This document shows positions 34,501-43,800 of a DNA stretch of 64,000 nucleotides, one piece after another. A model generated the notes under the pieces. It was not told the DNA's origin, made no database searches, and was given only the letters and a program-made list of their open reading frames with translations. The DNA comes from Carnimonas bestiolae. GTDB lineage: Bacteria; Pseudomonadota; Gammaproteobacteria; Pseudomonadales; Halomonadaceae. The translations under genes and the position numbers were made by a program. The DNA lies in NCBI RefSeq assembly GCF_051251125.1, contig NZ_JBPCZL010000008.1, one strand, 5' to 3'. Position 1 is the stretch's first letter. Every line of letters starts with the position of its first letter.

Positions 34501-34816
34501 GCTTGGCATAATCCGACAGCGACTGCTGGGTGATGTAGTGGGTGTTGTTGATGAAATCATAGTTTTTCTTCAACAATTCGAGCCAACCGGTGATCATGTT
34601 GGCCGCGTTCTTCTTGCCCGCCGACGACAGGCTATTCCGCCCAGACACCAGATCCTTCGGGTCTCGCTCGGACGAACCGCTATCTTCCTGTTTATTCTGG
34701 ACGGTCTTGTTTTGCTGCGCGTTGTCTACCGCCTCGACCCAATCGGTACTGCTGTTTTCCGGCGCTGAGCTAGCCGCATTGCTGCTCGAAGCGCTCGAAT
34801 TACTTACCTTGGCCAT
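31565..34816 (-). CDS. HrpF/NopX-like putative T3SS translocon protein
   Basis: A 1083-residue Ser/Asp/Lys-rich protein with no signal peptide and a polar, Ser-rich N-terminus as in type III substrates. Modules of the HrpF/NolX kind recur: an alternation of KISKADIDNWL or VVSTRDLKELI segments with AAKFLLETKG or AAKLLLNSKENGETLFDMLD segments, seen near the N-terminus (about 100-170) and twice in the C-terminal third (about 880-1080). Two hydrophobic stretches, about 570-595 (VGGILTGTSMGL) and 750-780 (LGAIGVVVDVGVAIVQGVMA), could enter membranes. AGGAG precedes the ATG. It stands alone with its own terminator. The role as translocon or large effector is inferred from family resemblance and from the T3SS nearby; HrpF/NopX proteins are usually somewhat shorter. 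Confidence 0.65.
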   Translation of the reverse strand: MAKVSNSSASSSNAASSAPENSSTDWVEAVDNAQQNKTVQNKQEDSGSSERDPKDLVSGRNSLSSAGKKNAANMITGWLELLKKNYDFINNTHYITQQSLSDYAKRGDISPDLKDAAKFWSQKGVFQIIDLGAHQDQVKPDQKTGSNDINKVLDDAAPKNDADVASLLQQAGMNGLREDNQDNTSYLNGDLLTNPANYSTDQKADALNELESAKAVVERADNAGMYDYTDVPGGGAVANQLQKAGLDGSSASHTLSQINSAIQILQSDSKVSSRYFDKMSEKTSDLVDSFSGLKDKVKGAQDDLDLSAVLKAHDVDLDALRDNPSHEEISNLVSGLSDYKQTMSVYTEINGGKSTDVSAAIDNSLSDSQKSKLGSIFEHGFMTQDHLESFYDQAMQGVEDSDSKQSQEANASAFAISNFTQQNMLFGFFIGGDAVKQKAGDAQDLINDFQDKHSDALFGSIKSSDGSYDLSGFFEKFESKKGDLGSVDKDKLTEWVEALSQQNPELFQYGDGADEQSMSAKDIADSIFKYASKGSSSFNSLKDFKKKLNDAMLKEPLDEPEVPPKSKIARSLVGGILTGTSMGLKASGGDADWNDILGYVSSGVTMFSSLYDAGMDVAKRSNAQSIDKHRGKTDAAVDAFKTVGTALGSASSLYSDITSLKDEDGNVEWQSALSLANDSLSALTSISDTTASSVKLQQKNSLTSKGFNWDSDKSWEKNMEQAADSKSSSWGSKAGVKGAQDAAKIAGRALNGVRAATGALGAIGVVVDVGVAIVQGVMAIVESVTHTNNARGLGSELTNQVGNYNLNESISAQGNGRLSDASQSQATLESTLGLSSYEDSSQADKDEQNVFNIGFYQDHQDDISYINSHFDFQQGDKGKDWDGGDNVVSTRDLKELIDGKGNIFKNTPKEDRQQAQHAAKFLLETKGSNGETLWDHLLKQEGSDSSKSDNKQKVHADTLYKWMGDVGARNGGFDQEFVDSHAPLINYLDYQINVWADKYDTNDYSVQISKSDVEKIANDSDQPQLSSDAAKLLLNSKENGETLFDMLDKRTTSSDSGKGREPKKPDDKISKADIDNWLSTLHN

Positions 34817-35683
34817 GCTGATACTCCTGTCGTCGCGCCGTAGAAAGCTGGATCCCAGGCTATATAAGGATGTGTCGATGGCGGAGATCAGACGTACTTC
34901 AACGCTGAACAGACTAGAGACGCAGCCAGTGCCAACTCAGGCACCCCGTCATGTGGACTTTGCACTGCTGGAATGAAAAAAGCGTGCCGGAACAGCACCA
35001 TTTCACCCCATCCAAGTGACACGCTGATGACGTTTGAGAAGCGATAAAGCGCCCCCGCGCGTCGCGAGGCCCCTTCCGCAGCATTTTTTATCTCATCAAG
35101 GCAATCACCTTCCTTAAAAGCTATACCATATCGTTTTGGCAGGAGCAATGCGGCTGGAGGGGGTGTTGGAGGGAGGTGTGCGGGGGTTGGTGGGTTGAGC
35201 GGGGCTCGGGGGATGCGAATTGGGGAGTCTTTGCATGGAATCAAAGGCAAGCCTAACATTCCAATAGATGTCTTGACTGGCTAATTATATTTCTACAGGG
35301 ATCGCCCAAATACTGGTGAAGAGCTTGATTAGCGCTGGTAATAGCTCGAGAAGCCGACACTAATAAATATCTTGCGGCTTTACCAAAGGCCCACCGTGTA
35401 CGGTTGACGTTCAGATTTACCACGAACATGCATCATCTGGATGAAAGCTTGCTCTCCTCACTTTTGCAGACCTGTTGGAAGCGGCATTTTAGCACTTGAT
35501 GAAGGATGAGCCAGAAGCTCACTATCTATCCCAAAATAGCTATCAAAGTACTAGCGCACCCCGCTCGAGCGACGTAGCGCTTCCACCATGGACGGGCGGG
35601 CGCCCCTTCCCGTAGGACGACGAGCCCTAATTACAACAAGCTGGGCAAATTCTGCCTGATTGGAGCGTACTGGAGACTCTAAA
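34817..35683. other. Non-coding spacer with a G-run cluster
   Basis: About 870 bases without a supported gene. The first 60 bases hold the leader of the minus-strand translocon gene. At 35159-35212 the plus strand has six runs of three to five G separated by 3-8 bases, able in principle to fold as a G-quadruplex. No RNA gene or terminator is evident. Confidence 0.4.
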
Positions 35684-36298
35684 ATGACAAATCCTAAACA
35701 TACTGAGATGAGTCCCGAAGAATGCTGTTTTTTTCTCCGCAAATATTCATTTGGCTCTTTAATCAGCGACGATCTACAAATTAGCAACGTCCCTTTTATT
35801 CTAAGTCACGATAACCTGGTTGAAACCCACCTAGCCATCAACAATCCCCAACTAAAGTCTTTGGATGATCATGAGTGCCTCTTAACGGTACTCGGGCCCC
35901 ATGCGTTCATATCCACTGACTCTTATGTCTCTAAACCCGCCGTCCCCACCTGGAATTATGCTTCAGTGGACATCAGAGGGAGAAGCCGTCTAATGACGGC
36001 AGCAGAGCTGGAAAGCTCACTTGATACAATGCTCAAGAATTTCCAACCTAAACTTATGGATGACAAGCTCTCCTTACCTGACGACTTTAAGCAAAAACTG
36101 ATGGCGGGCATAACGGGCGTTACTATTGATGTAACACAAATAAAAGGGAAGCTGAAACTAGGCCAGCATCGCTCGATACAAGATCAGCTAGGTGTATTTG
36201 AGGGCCTCAAATGCACTAGCCAAAGTGGCTATGCTAATTTTGCTCGGGAATGGTTGAGAAAGTTTCGCCCATCTATCCTTGATGATGCAGAGTACTAA
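35684..36298 (+). CDS. PaiB-like FMN-binding regulator/split-barrel protein
   Basis: A 204-residue protein of the PaiB family, related to FMN-binding split-barrel oxidoreductases. I start it at ATG 35684, seven bases after GGAGA, giving MTNPKHTEM, close to the usual family start. Family marks are FLRKYSFGSLIS, VETHLAINNPQLKSL and the signature VPTWNYASVDIRGRSRLM; the C-terminal part has GVTIDVTQIKGKLKLGQHRS. PaiB in Bacillus was described as a negative regulator of sporulation and protease genes, but many relatives may be enzymes. The gene is AT-richer than average and stands alone. Confidence 0.82.
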   Translation: MTNPKHTEMSPEECCFFLRKYSFGSLISDDLQISNVPFILSHDNLVETHLAINNPQLKSLDDHECLLTVLGPHAFISTDSYVSKPAVPTWNYASVDIRGRSRLMTAAELESSLDTMLKNFQPKLMDDKLSLPDDFKQKLMAGITGVTIDVTQIKGKLKLGQHRSIQDQLGVFEGLKCTSQSGYANFAREWLRKFRPSILDDAEY

Positions 36299-36305
36299 GG
36301 CGGTT

Positions 36306-36557
36306 TCAGTACGACCCTGCCCACAGGATCCAAATACAACGCCTTCGATAAAGTTGCCAATAACTGAAAAAGTGGCGAAGCGTGGCTGCTTCGAGCAGGG
36401 CATCCGGTCCCAGTTCGTTCTGTAGCGCGCTGAAATCATGACTGTGGCGACCAATAATAGCGACATGTGCCCCTCGGGCGAGAAACAATCGAGCTGTTTC
36501 AAGACCTATCCCGCTGGTGCCTCCAGTAATAAGGGCTGTTTTACCTTGTAGTCTCAT
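36306..36557 (-). pseudogene. Truncated short-chain dehydrogenase remnant
   Basis: The first about 58 residues are a classical short-chain dehydrogenase start: the NAD(P)-binding TGGTSGIG loop and ARLFLARGAHVAIIGR. After ...LGPDALLEAA the match ends abruptly, and the remaining frame (to about 36306) reads unrelated sequence. In another frame that tail gives LDPVGRVVLKPP before a stop, reminiscent of the end of zinc-type or quinone oxidoreductases. The locus therefore looks like a junction of two dehydrogenase relics made by deletion. The start has AATTTCC-type sequence and no strong binding site. Confidence 0.7.
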
Positions 36558-36623
36558 GGAAATTACCCCTCGTTTCGCTCTCTATTATCGAGCTCACATT
36601 CGATGTATAAGCAATTCGACGGT

Positions 36624-37319
36624 TTATTGGCGATGCTCAAAGAGACCATCAGGTTGTTTTTCCAAGGCTTTTATTCGACGACTAATAGTGGAAAGCGTTG
36701 GATCCAATCGCGACCATACGGCGTCATAGATACGGGAAGGGGCACTGTCAGGCGTTCCTGCATTAAAAGGCGGTTCGGGGGAGTATTCGAGTAATAGCTG
36801 AGAGAACTGAGCCTTGTCTTCACCAAACAGTTCGGCAATAAGCGTCAGCACAAAATCAATGCCGGCGGTAACGCCTCCTCCCGTGATGATGTTGCCATCA
36901 CGCACCACGCGCTTTGCATCGGGTATCGCGCCGAAGGCCGTTAGCATTTCTTTCCAGGCCCAATGGCATGCCGCTCGGCGTCCATCTAGAAAACCGGCAG
37001 CGCCGAGAATAAGGGACCCTGTACATACAGAAGTAAGATATTCTGCCGAATTGCCCAAACGTTGAATGGAGGCTAGAAAAGAAGGATTTTCCAAAGCATC
37101 AACGCACCCTACTCCGCCAGGTATAAAGAGCACATCGCAGTGCTCAATCTCTTCAAGCGGGGATAATTGGCTGAAGGTCAGCCCATCAGAGGCAATATCG
37201 ACTCCCCCTGCCGAAACAACGATGACTTCAAGCTCCGGAACTTTGGCAAGAAATTGGTGCGGACCAGTAAAGTCGAGGTGTGTCACTCCGGCATAGAGAG
37301 GTATGACGACTGTCTTCAT
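36624..37319 (-). CDS. DJ-1/PfpI family protein, isonitrile hydratase-like
   Basis: A 231-residue protein of the DJ-1/PfpI superfamily. It has the nucleophile elbow with cysteine in SVCTGSLILGAAGFLDGRR, followed by ACHWAW, and the GGGVTAGIDFVLTL segment, as in isonitrile hydratase (InhA) and the sensor halves of GlxA-type regulators. The N-terminus (VIPLYAGVTHLDFTGPHQFL) carries the conserved acidic residue region. It is probably a cytoplasmic hydratase or chaperone-like enzyme. It is divergent from a regulator built on the same domain (37527-38486), which likely controls it. Confidence 0.85.
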   Translation of the reverse strand: MKTVVIPLYAGVTHLDFTGPHQFLAKVPELEVIVVSAGGVDIASDGLTFSQLSPLEEIEHCDVLFIPGGVGCVDALENPSFLASIQRLGNSAEYLTSVCTGSLILGAAGFLDGRRAACHWAWKEMLTAFGAIPDAKRVVRDGNIITGGGVTAGIDFVLTLIAELFGEDKAQFSQLLLEYSPEPPFNAGTPDSAPSRIYDAVWSRLDPTLSTISRRIKALEKQPDGLFEHRQ

Positions 37320-37526
37320 ATGGAAATTCTCCTAAGACCTTGTGCGGACTCGTATAGGATGAAGTCGCAAAGATCGCTGGATTCGTCGGGAACAATGATG
37401 TGTGGGATTAACTATCAAATATTCCTAACGCATTGGTTGATAAAGATTGTGATACCAAGCCACCTTTGACGTAAATGACATATAACCCTCAAAATACGTC
37501 ACATCTTTCGTCATGGATTAGTCGCC
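37320..37526. promoter_or_regulatory. Divergent promoter region of the DJ-1/GlxA pair
   Basis: 207 bases between two divergent starts, AT-rich near 37420-37500. Both promoters and the binding sites of the AraC-type regulator should be here. No reliable -35/-10 pair or direct repeat was identified by eye. Confidence 0.4.
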
Positions 37527-38486
37527 ATGAAAAGCATCGGTTTCTACATATACCCCGGCCATCAGGCGCTTGATTTGGCCGGTCCCTTTAGTGCCTTTGA
37601 AGCAGCCTCCACCATCGCCGGTCATCCCCTTTATTCACTTAACGTTCTGTCGCGAGACGGTGGCCCCGTCGTTGGCAGCGGAGGAATGTCTGTTGAGACA
37701 TCTGCTATTTCGGGAAAGCGACTGGATACGCTGGTGGTAGCGGGTGGCAACATAGCATTGATGCTTGAGCGCAGCGCGGTGCAGGCAGTACGGTCCAGCG
37801 CCATCCGCAGTCGCCGTGTTGCCAGTGTGTGCACGGGCGCATTCCTACTGGCAGAGGCTGGGTTGCTGGATGGGCGGCGTGCTACCACTCACTGGCGAAG
37901 GGCGCGCGAGTTTCAGGCTCGTTATAAGGCAGTAAAGGTAGAGACTGACCGGATATTCATTGCTGATGAACACGTCTGGACATCAGCGGGCATCACCGCA
38001 GGCATCGATTTAGCGCTAGCGCTTATTGAAGAGGACCATGGTGTTGATTTGGCCCGAGAGGTAGCCAGAGAGTTAGTCATCTATCACCGTCGCTCAGGTG
38101 GACAGTCGCAGTTCTCCACCATGTCTCATATGGCGCCGGAATCTGATCGCATACGGATCGCCTTGAGCTTCGCTCAGGCACACTTACCGGAATCATTGCC
38201 TGTTGAGCGTTTAGCGAGTGAAGCGGCGCTGAGTGTCAGGCAGTTCGAGCGGGTCTTTAAGCAGCAAACAGGGGAAACACCCGCTAAGGCTATAGAACGT
38301 CTGCGTGTCGAGGCAGCGCGTATTCGTTTGCAGGAAGGATCCGAATCAGTAGCACAGATTGCTCGGGCTGTTGGGTTCAACGATCCTGAAAGAATGCGGC
38401 GTGCATTCATCCACCTTTATGGCTTGCCCCCACAATCTATACGTAGAGCTGCATTACATGGATCATCATCAGATGAAAATGATTAA
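37527..38486 (+). CDS. GlxA-family AraC-type transcriptional regulator
   Basis: A 319-residue regulator with an N-terminal DJ-1/PfpI domain (about 1-185; elbow RVASVCTGAFLLAEAGLLDGR, then HVWTSAGITAGIDLALALIE) and a C-terminal AraC/XylS DNA-binding domain (about 215-310; VERLASEAALSVRQFERVFK, and VAQIARAVGFNDPERMRRAF). GlxA-type regulators sense small molecules through the DJ-1 fold without enzymatic activity. It is divergent from the DJ-1 hydratase-like gene, the usual arrangement for local control. The ATG at 37527 lacks a strong binding site. Confidence 0.9.
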   Translation: MKSIGFYIYPGHQALDLAGPFSAFEAASTIAGHPLYSLNVLSRDGGPVVGSGGMSVETSAISGKRLDTLVVAGGNIALMLERSAVQAVRSSAIRSRRVASVCTGAFLLAEAGLLDGRRATTHWRRAREFQARYKAVKVETDRIFIADEHVWTSAGITAGIDLALALIEEDHGVDLAREVARELVIYHRRSGGQSQFSTMSHMAPESDRIRIALSFAQAHLPESLPVERLASEAALSVRQFERVFKQQTGETPAKAIERLRVEAARIRLQEGSESVAQIARAVGFNDPERMRRAFIHLYGLPPQSIRRAALHGSSSDEND

Positions 38487-38972
38487 TGGAAAAACAAGAC
38501 GAAGAAACCGCAGCGACCTTTCAGTCGCCCAATACCCCGCCAGATAGCCTCAATCAGACATACTATCCCTAAGTATTAGGCGTAATAAATATAGATAAAT
38601 CAATCTATTGCGACGATTATCGACTAGTTCTACTAGCCAGAAAAAATTAATCGCTAAAATATCAAATAACAGTGCTACACTCCCCCAGCCCCACGCTAGG
38701 ACAGCTGCACCTTCGGTGCAGGTCTAGCAGAAAAGACGGTAATCCAGTGTCAGCGGCATTCACACTCTAACCGTTCACCGAACCCCTCGGCAGTTTCGGC
38801 CAGGAGGTTGCTCGCGGTATCCCACTAACGCTGGATAATCGTAAAAGCGCCCCCTGTATCACCATTCTGCTGACCGCAGTTCAGGGTATTGTTGCAATAA
38901 AATCTTGTGCGTCCGCGCTACTCACCGGACGTTTCGCAGCTTAACTACTGACTTGATTTTTTCATTACTTAC
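38487..38972. other. Intergenic region upstream of cdiB
   Basis: About 485 bases with no gene. It starts AT-rich (to about 38680), then carries a 7-bp hairpin CTGCACC-TTC-GGTGCAG (38705-38721) in the probable leader of the CDI operon. The hairpin could be structural RNA leader or an attenuator; no T-run follows. Confidence 0.4.
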
Positions 38973-40694
38973 ATGAGCGCTTCCTCTCGTTTGGTGTTGC
39001 TGGCCCCATTAGTTAACTTGTTCATGATTGCTGCCGTTTTTCACGATGCGCCAGCAACGGCAGCCGAACCGCTACCCATCAATCAGCAACAGCAGCACAT
39101 TCAGTCGCAGCAGCGCGCCCTCCAACAACAGCTAACGCCCAGCGCTCCGGATATTCATGACACACAGACGGCCCCGCAGGATGCCGATGCGCCCTTCCCG
39201 CACGAATCGCCCTGTTTCATTATTCGCAAGGTGGAATTAAGCGGCCAGCAGGCCTTCCCGTTCTGGTTTTCACCGCAGCAGATTGTGGATCAGGCCAAGG
39301 GCCAGTGCCTGGGGGCACAGGGTATTAATCAGTTGATGCGGCGGCTGCAAAACCGCATGACCGAGCATGGCTGGATAACGTCACGCGTGCTGGCGCCACC
39401 GCAGGACCTGGTGCAGGGGACGTTGAAGCTCGAGCTGGTGCCGGGCATTCTGCGCCTCTTGCGCTATGCCAACGGCAGCGACACCTACGCGCTGCTGTCG
39501 ACCGCCATTCCCAACCATTCGGGCGAGTTGCTCGACTTGCGTGCGATTGAGCAGGGCCTTGAGAACTTGCAGGGGCTGCCCACGGTCAAGGCCAACATGC
39601 AAATCGTGCCGGGAGATAAACCCGGCGAAAGCGATGTCGTCATCGAGCGCCACCAGACCCGCTTCTGGCGCCTGTCCAGCTGGGTCGACAATACCGGCAC
39701 TCGCAGCACCGGGCGCACTCAGGGCGGTGCCATGCTGGCGCTAGATAATCCGCTGCGCCTAAGCGACCTTTTTTATATCTCGGCCAGCAATGACCTGGCC
39801 TTCCAGCATGGCAAGGACACTCGTAACGTCACCCTGCACTACTCGGTGCCGCTCGGCTACTGGCAGTGGGACACCACCGCCAGCCGTTATCACTACGTGC
39901 AAACCATTGCCGGTTACGCCGACGACATTCGCTATTCCGGCACCACACAGAATCTGTATACCGGCTTGAGTCGCGTGGTGCAGCGCAGTGCGCGCGGCAA
40001 AACCACGCTGAGCGGCGGTATCAACTTCAAGCAAATCAAAAACTACATCGATCACAGCGAAGTGGATGTACAAAAGCGGCGAACCACGGCGCTTCAATTC
40101 GGCATTAACCACCGTCACTACCTGGGCAGCGCCACGCTGGACACGGGCCTTGATTACCAGCATGGGGTGCGCTGGTTCGGCGCACTGCCCGCGTATGAAT
40201 CCGATGATGTTCCGGGCTTCAGGGCCACCGACAAGACCCGCACGCTGACCTTCAACAGCGCGTTTACCCTACCGTTTGAGCTTGGCGAGCAGACCTTTAG
40301 CTACCAGACCAATCTGATTTATCAGCACAGCAAGCGCCCCTTGACACCGCCGGATCAGTTGGCGATCGGCAATCGCTGGACGGTACGCGGTTTCGATGGC
40401 GAACGCAGTTTAAGTGCCAGCCGCGGCTTTTACTGGCAAAACACGCTGGCGTGGGCCACCCCGCTGCCCGACCAAGAGCTTTACGCGGGCGCCGATTACG
40501 GCCGCGTGGGGGGTCACAGCGATGGTTCAACCCAACTGGGACACCAACTGGCCGGCGCCGTTATCGGCATGCGCGGCGCCTTGCCGGTGGTCAATATCAG
40601 TTATGACGCCGCGCTGGGTACGCCGCTGATGAAGCCCAAGGGTTTCAAAACCGATTCAGTGACTTTCAACTTCAGTGCCAATTGGCAGTACTAA
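38973..40694 (+). CDS. cdiB: CdiB/FhaC-family two-partner secretion transporter
   Basis: A 573-residue Omp85-superfamily TpsB transporter. A signal peptide (about 1-30, ending ATAA) precedes a Gln-rich helix region like the FhaC plug helix (QQQQHIQSQQRALQQQL). Two POTRA domains follow (about 80-230; SPCFIIRKVELSGQQAFPFW, LVQGTLKLELVPGILRLL). The C-terminal 16-strand barrel includes the family mark RWTVRGFDGERSLSASRGFYW in loop L6, and the last residues are strand-like, ending in WQY. It exports the CdiA-type exoprotein encoded 122 bases downstream. Confidence 0.92.
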   Translation: MSASSRLVLLAPLVNLFMIAAVFHDAPATAAEPLPINQQQQHIQSQQRALQQQLTPSAPDIHDTQTAPQDADAPFPHESPCFIIRKVELSGQQAFPFWFSPQQIVDQAKGQCLGAQGINQLMRRLQNRMTEHGWITSRVLAPPQDLVQGTLKLELVPGILRLLRYANGSDTYALLSTAIPNHSGELLDLRAIEQGLENLQGLPTVKANMQIVPGDKPGESDVVIERHQTRFWRLSSWVDNTGTRSTGRTQGGAMLALDNPLRLSDLFYISASNDLAFQHGKDTRNVTLHYSVPLGYWQWDTTASRYHYVQTIAGYADDIRYSGTTQNLYTGLSRVVQRSARGKTTLSGGINFKQIKNYIDHSEVDVQKRRTTALQFGINHRHYLGSATLDTGLDYQHGVRWFGALPAYESDDVPGFRATDKTRTLTFNSAFTLPFELGEQTFSYQTNLIYQHSKRPLTPPDQLAIGNRWTVRGFDGERSLSASRGFYWQNTLAWATPLPDQELYAGADYGRVGGHSDGSTQLGHQLAGAVIGMRGALPVVNISYDAALGTPLMKPKGFKTDSVTFNFSANWQY

Positions 40695-40816
40695 GGGCTT
40701 TTTTACGATCGCGCCAGGCCACGTTATGTCACCCAGCGGGTATGTAACGCTATTCAGCCAACACGGTTAAGGTCGTAATCAGATAGCAGGGCGACACTCC
40801 GCCCGGGAACAACACC

Positions 40817-43800
40817 ATGAACAAACAGTGTTTCCGCCTTGTGTTCAACCGTACAAGGCACATGCTGGTGGCGGTATCCGAACAAAGCTCAGCTTCCGAC
40901 AAGTCAACGTCCCAGCGCCGACGGGGCGGTAGCGTGGGCGCACGCCCGCCATCTGCGCTGGCGGCCCAGGCTCTGCTATTGGGTCTGACGCTTACGGCCA
41001 GCCCACTGCTGCTGGCGGCCAACATTGCCGCGGACCATCAGGCCCCGAAAAATCAGCAACCCACCATCAACCGCACCGGCAACGGCACGCCGCAGGTTGA
41101 TATTCGCGCACCCAACGCCCAAGGCCTGTCGCACAATACCTATCAGCAGTTTGATGTCGATCAAAAAGGCGTCATCCTGAATAACAGCCGACATGGCGCC
41201 AATACACAACTGGCGGGCAAGATCAGCGGCAACCCGTGGCTCGGCAAGCGCGAGGCCTCGACCATTTTAAATGAGGTCAACAACTCGCGCGCCGCCCAGT
41301 TGAATGGCTTCATCGAAGTAGCCGGCCACAAGGCCAACGTGATTATCGCCAGCCCCTCTGGCATCCACTGCAACGGCTGCGGCTTTATCAATGTCAACCG
41401 TGCCACCCTAGCAGCCGGCCAGGCGCAGATTGAAAACGGCCGGATCGCCGGCTATCGGGTGGAACGCGGTAATCTCAGCCTTGATGGCAACGGCATGAAT
41501 GCCACTGGCGCCGACTACACCACCCTGATTGGGCGTGCAGTCAGCCTAAATGCCCGCTTGCAGGCCAATCAGCTAAAACTAACGCTGGGCCACAACCAGA
41601 CCGATGCCGAAGGCAACGTGACTCAGGTGCTCGCCGATGATGCCGCTGGGCGCCCGCAGTTCGCGCTGGATAGTGCCGCCCTCGGCGGCATGTACGCCAA
41701 CAGCATCACGCTGATGGGCACCGAACAGGGCGTCGGGGTGCGCAATGCCGGCGAAATCGGCGCACTGGCTGGCGACCTTCAGTTAGACGCCAACGGCAAA
41801 CTCAGCAACAGCGGCACGCTGTATGCCAGCCAAGCGGCCAACATTCAAAGCCAGGGCCTTTCCAACAGCGGCGCGGTTAACGCAGCGCAGGCGCTGAACG
41901 CGGCCAGCCACGGCGATGTGGACAACCACGGCAGCCTGCACGCTGGTGATACGTTGCACTTGAGCGCCGATGGTCAGTTGCACAGCACCAGTGGCAGCGC
42001 CATTACCGCGGGCGCTAATACCCAGGTTAAGGCCGCCCGCATTACTGCCGATGCCGACAGTGCCTTTGGTGCCGGCATCGATGATACGGGCCACGCCACG
42101 CGCAACGGCGATTTAAACCTGACGGCCAGCGGCCAGTTATCCAGCCACGCCACCCAGCTAAGCCACGATGCGCTAAACGTCAGCGCCAGTGCGCTGGATA
42201 TCAGCAACAGCCGCAGCAATGCTCAGCACATCAGTCTGACCGCGACACAGGGCGACATTAGCACCGATGGCGCAGTGCTCAATGCCACCAGCGCCCAACT
42301 CAACAGCCAAGGCAAGCTCTCCAACCGAGGCGGTTCGTTAAGCGCCGAGCAGCTCGCCATCAATGCTACCAACGCGATCGATAACCAGCAGGGGTTGATT
42401 GAACAGCGCGCCCAGCAGGGCCTAACACTGACTAGCCAGCATATCGACAACCATGGCGGTACGCTGTCAAGCGGCGGCGATCTTACGCTGAATAGCCAAA
42501 CACTGAATAACCAGGCCGGCCAGATTGGCACCGACCACGGCAACCTCAGCATCGGCAGTGATCAGCTGGCGGGCGCGCACGGTAAGCTGATCGCCTCCCA
42601 GGCGCTCAACGTACACGGTCATTCGCTCAACCTTGACGATGGCATCAGCCAGGGCGACAGCATCAAGGTGCAGGCCGAGCAGCTCTCCCAGCAGCGCGGC
42701 CAACTGCTGCAAACCGGCAGCGGCGAAGCGCGTATCAGCGCCCGCGATAGCCTTGATAACCGCAACGCCAAACTGGTCAGCCGCGGTAGCTTGACGCTTG
42801 ATGGCGGCCAGCTTGATAACAGCGGCGGTTTGATCTCGGCCAGTGGCGGCAACGTGGCGCTGAATCAGCAGGGCCAGATCACCAATGAACACGGCACTAT
42901 CGAAAGCGCGCGCGACGTCGCGCTCAAGGGCGCGGGACTAAACAACCAGAATGGCCAGCTCACTGCTGTAGATGGCAGCCTCAACGCCAGCCTCGCCCAA
43001 GCCATCAATAACCAGCATGGTCAATTGCAGGCGGGCCAAGATGTGGTGCTCAACGCCGGCCGGCTGGATAACCAGCATGGCGTGGTCAGCGCCAGCCGGG
43101 GCAAGGCTGACCTTTCGTTAAGGGCCGATGCGGATAACCGCGAAGGCCACATCGCGGCTGGCCAGCGCCTGGAAGTGGCCGCTGATAGCCTAAACAACCA
43201 ACAGGGCCGCATCGAGGCCGACCAGGGCATGACACTGGCCGCCAATAGTCTGAATAATGAACGAGGCCGCATCGCCAGCAATGGCCCGATCGCATTGAAG
43301 GTGGCCAGCGGTGAACTTGATAATGCCCACACCAACACTGATGGGCTGGGCATTCTGAGCGGTGGCGATATCACTCTGCATGCCGACCGCATCGATAACG
43401 CCACCGGCAGCTTGAGCGCCCGCACCCTCACGCTGGATGCGCAAGCGATTAACAACCGCGAAGGCTACCTGGGCGGTGATCAGCACGTCAGTTTAAGCGG
43501 CGACACGCTGGATAATCAGCACGGGTTGATCAGCGCCGGTGAAGGCGATGCGCAATTTAACTTCAGCGGCCAACTGCACAATGAATACGGCACCCTGCAA
43601 GCGGCCAAACAGCTCTCGCTCAAGGGCGCTGGGCTGAATAACCAGCACGGCAAGCTGCTGGCCGCGGATGGTCCGCTGATGCTTGAAAGCAGTGGCGATA
43701 TCAATAACAGCGACGGCAGTTTGATTGGCACCCGCGCGCTACAGCTGACCGCCGACAACCTGAACAATCAAAACGGTCTGATCAGTAGCCAGCAAGGGAG

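Noticed and set aside
32066..34976. Long plus-strand frames opposite the NopX-like gene
   Set aside because: They are antisense shadows of a codon-biased gene; the minus-strand frame is continuous for 1083 codons with a good ribosome site and terminator.
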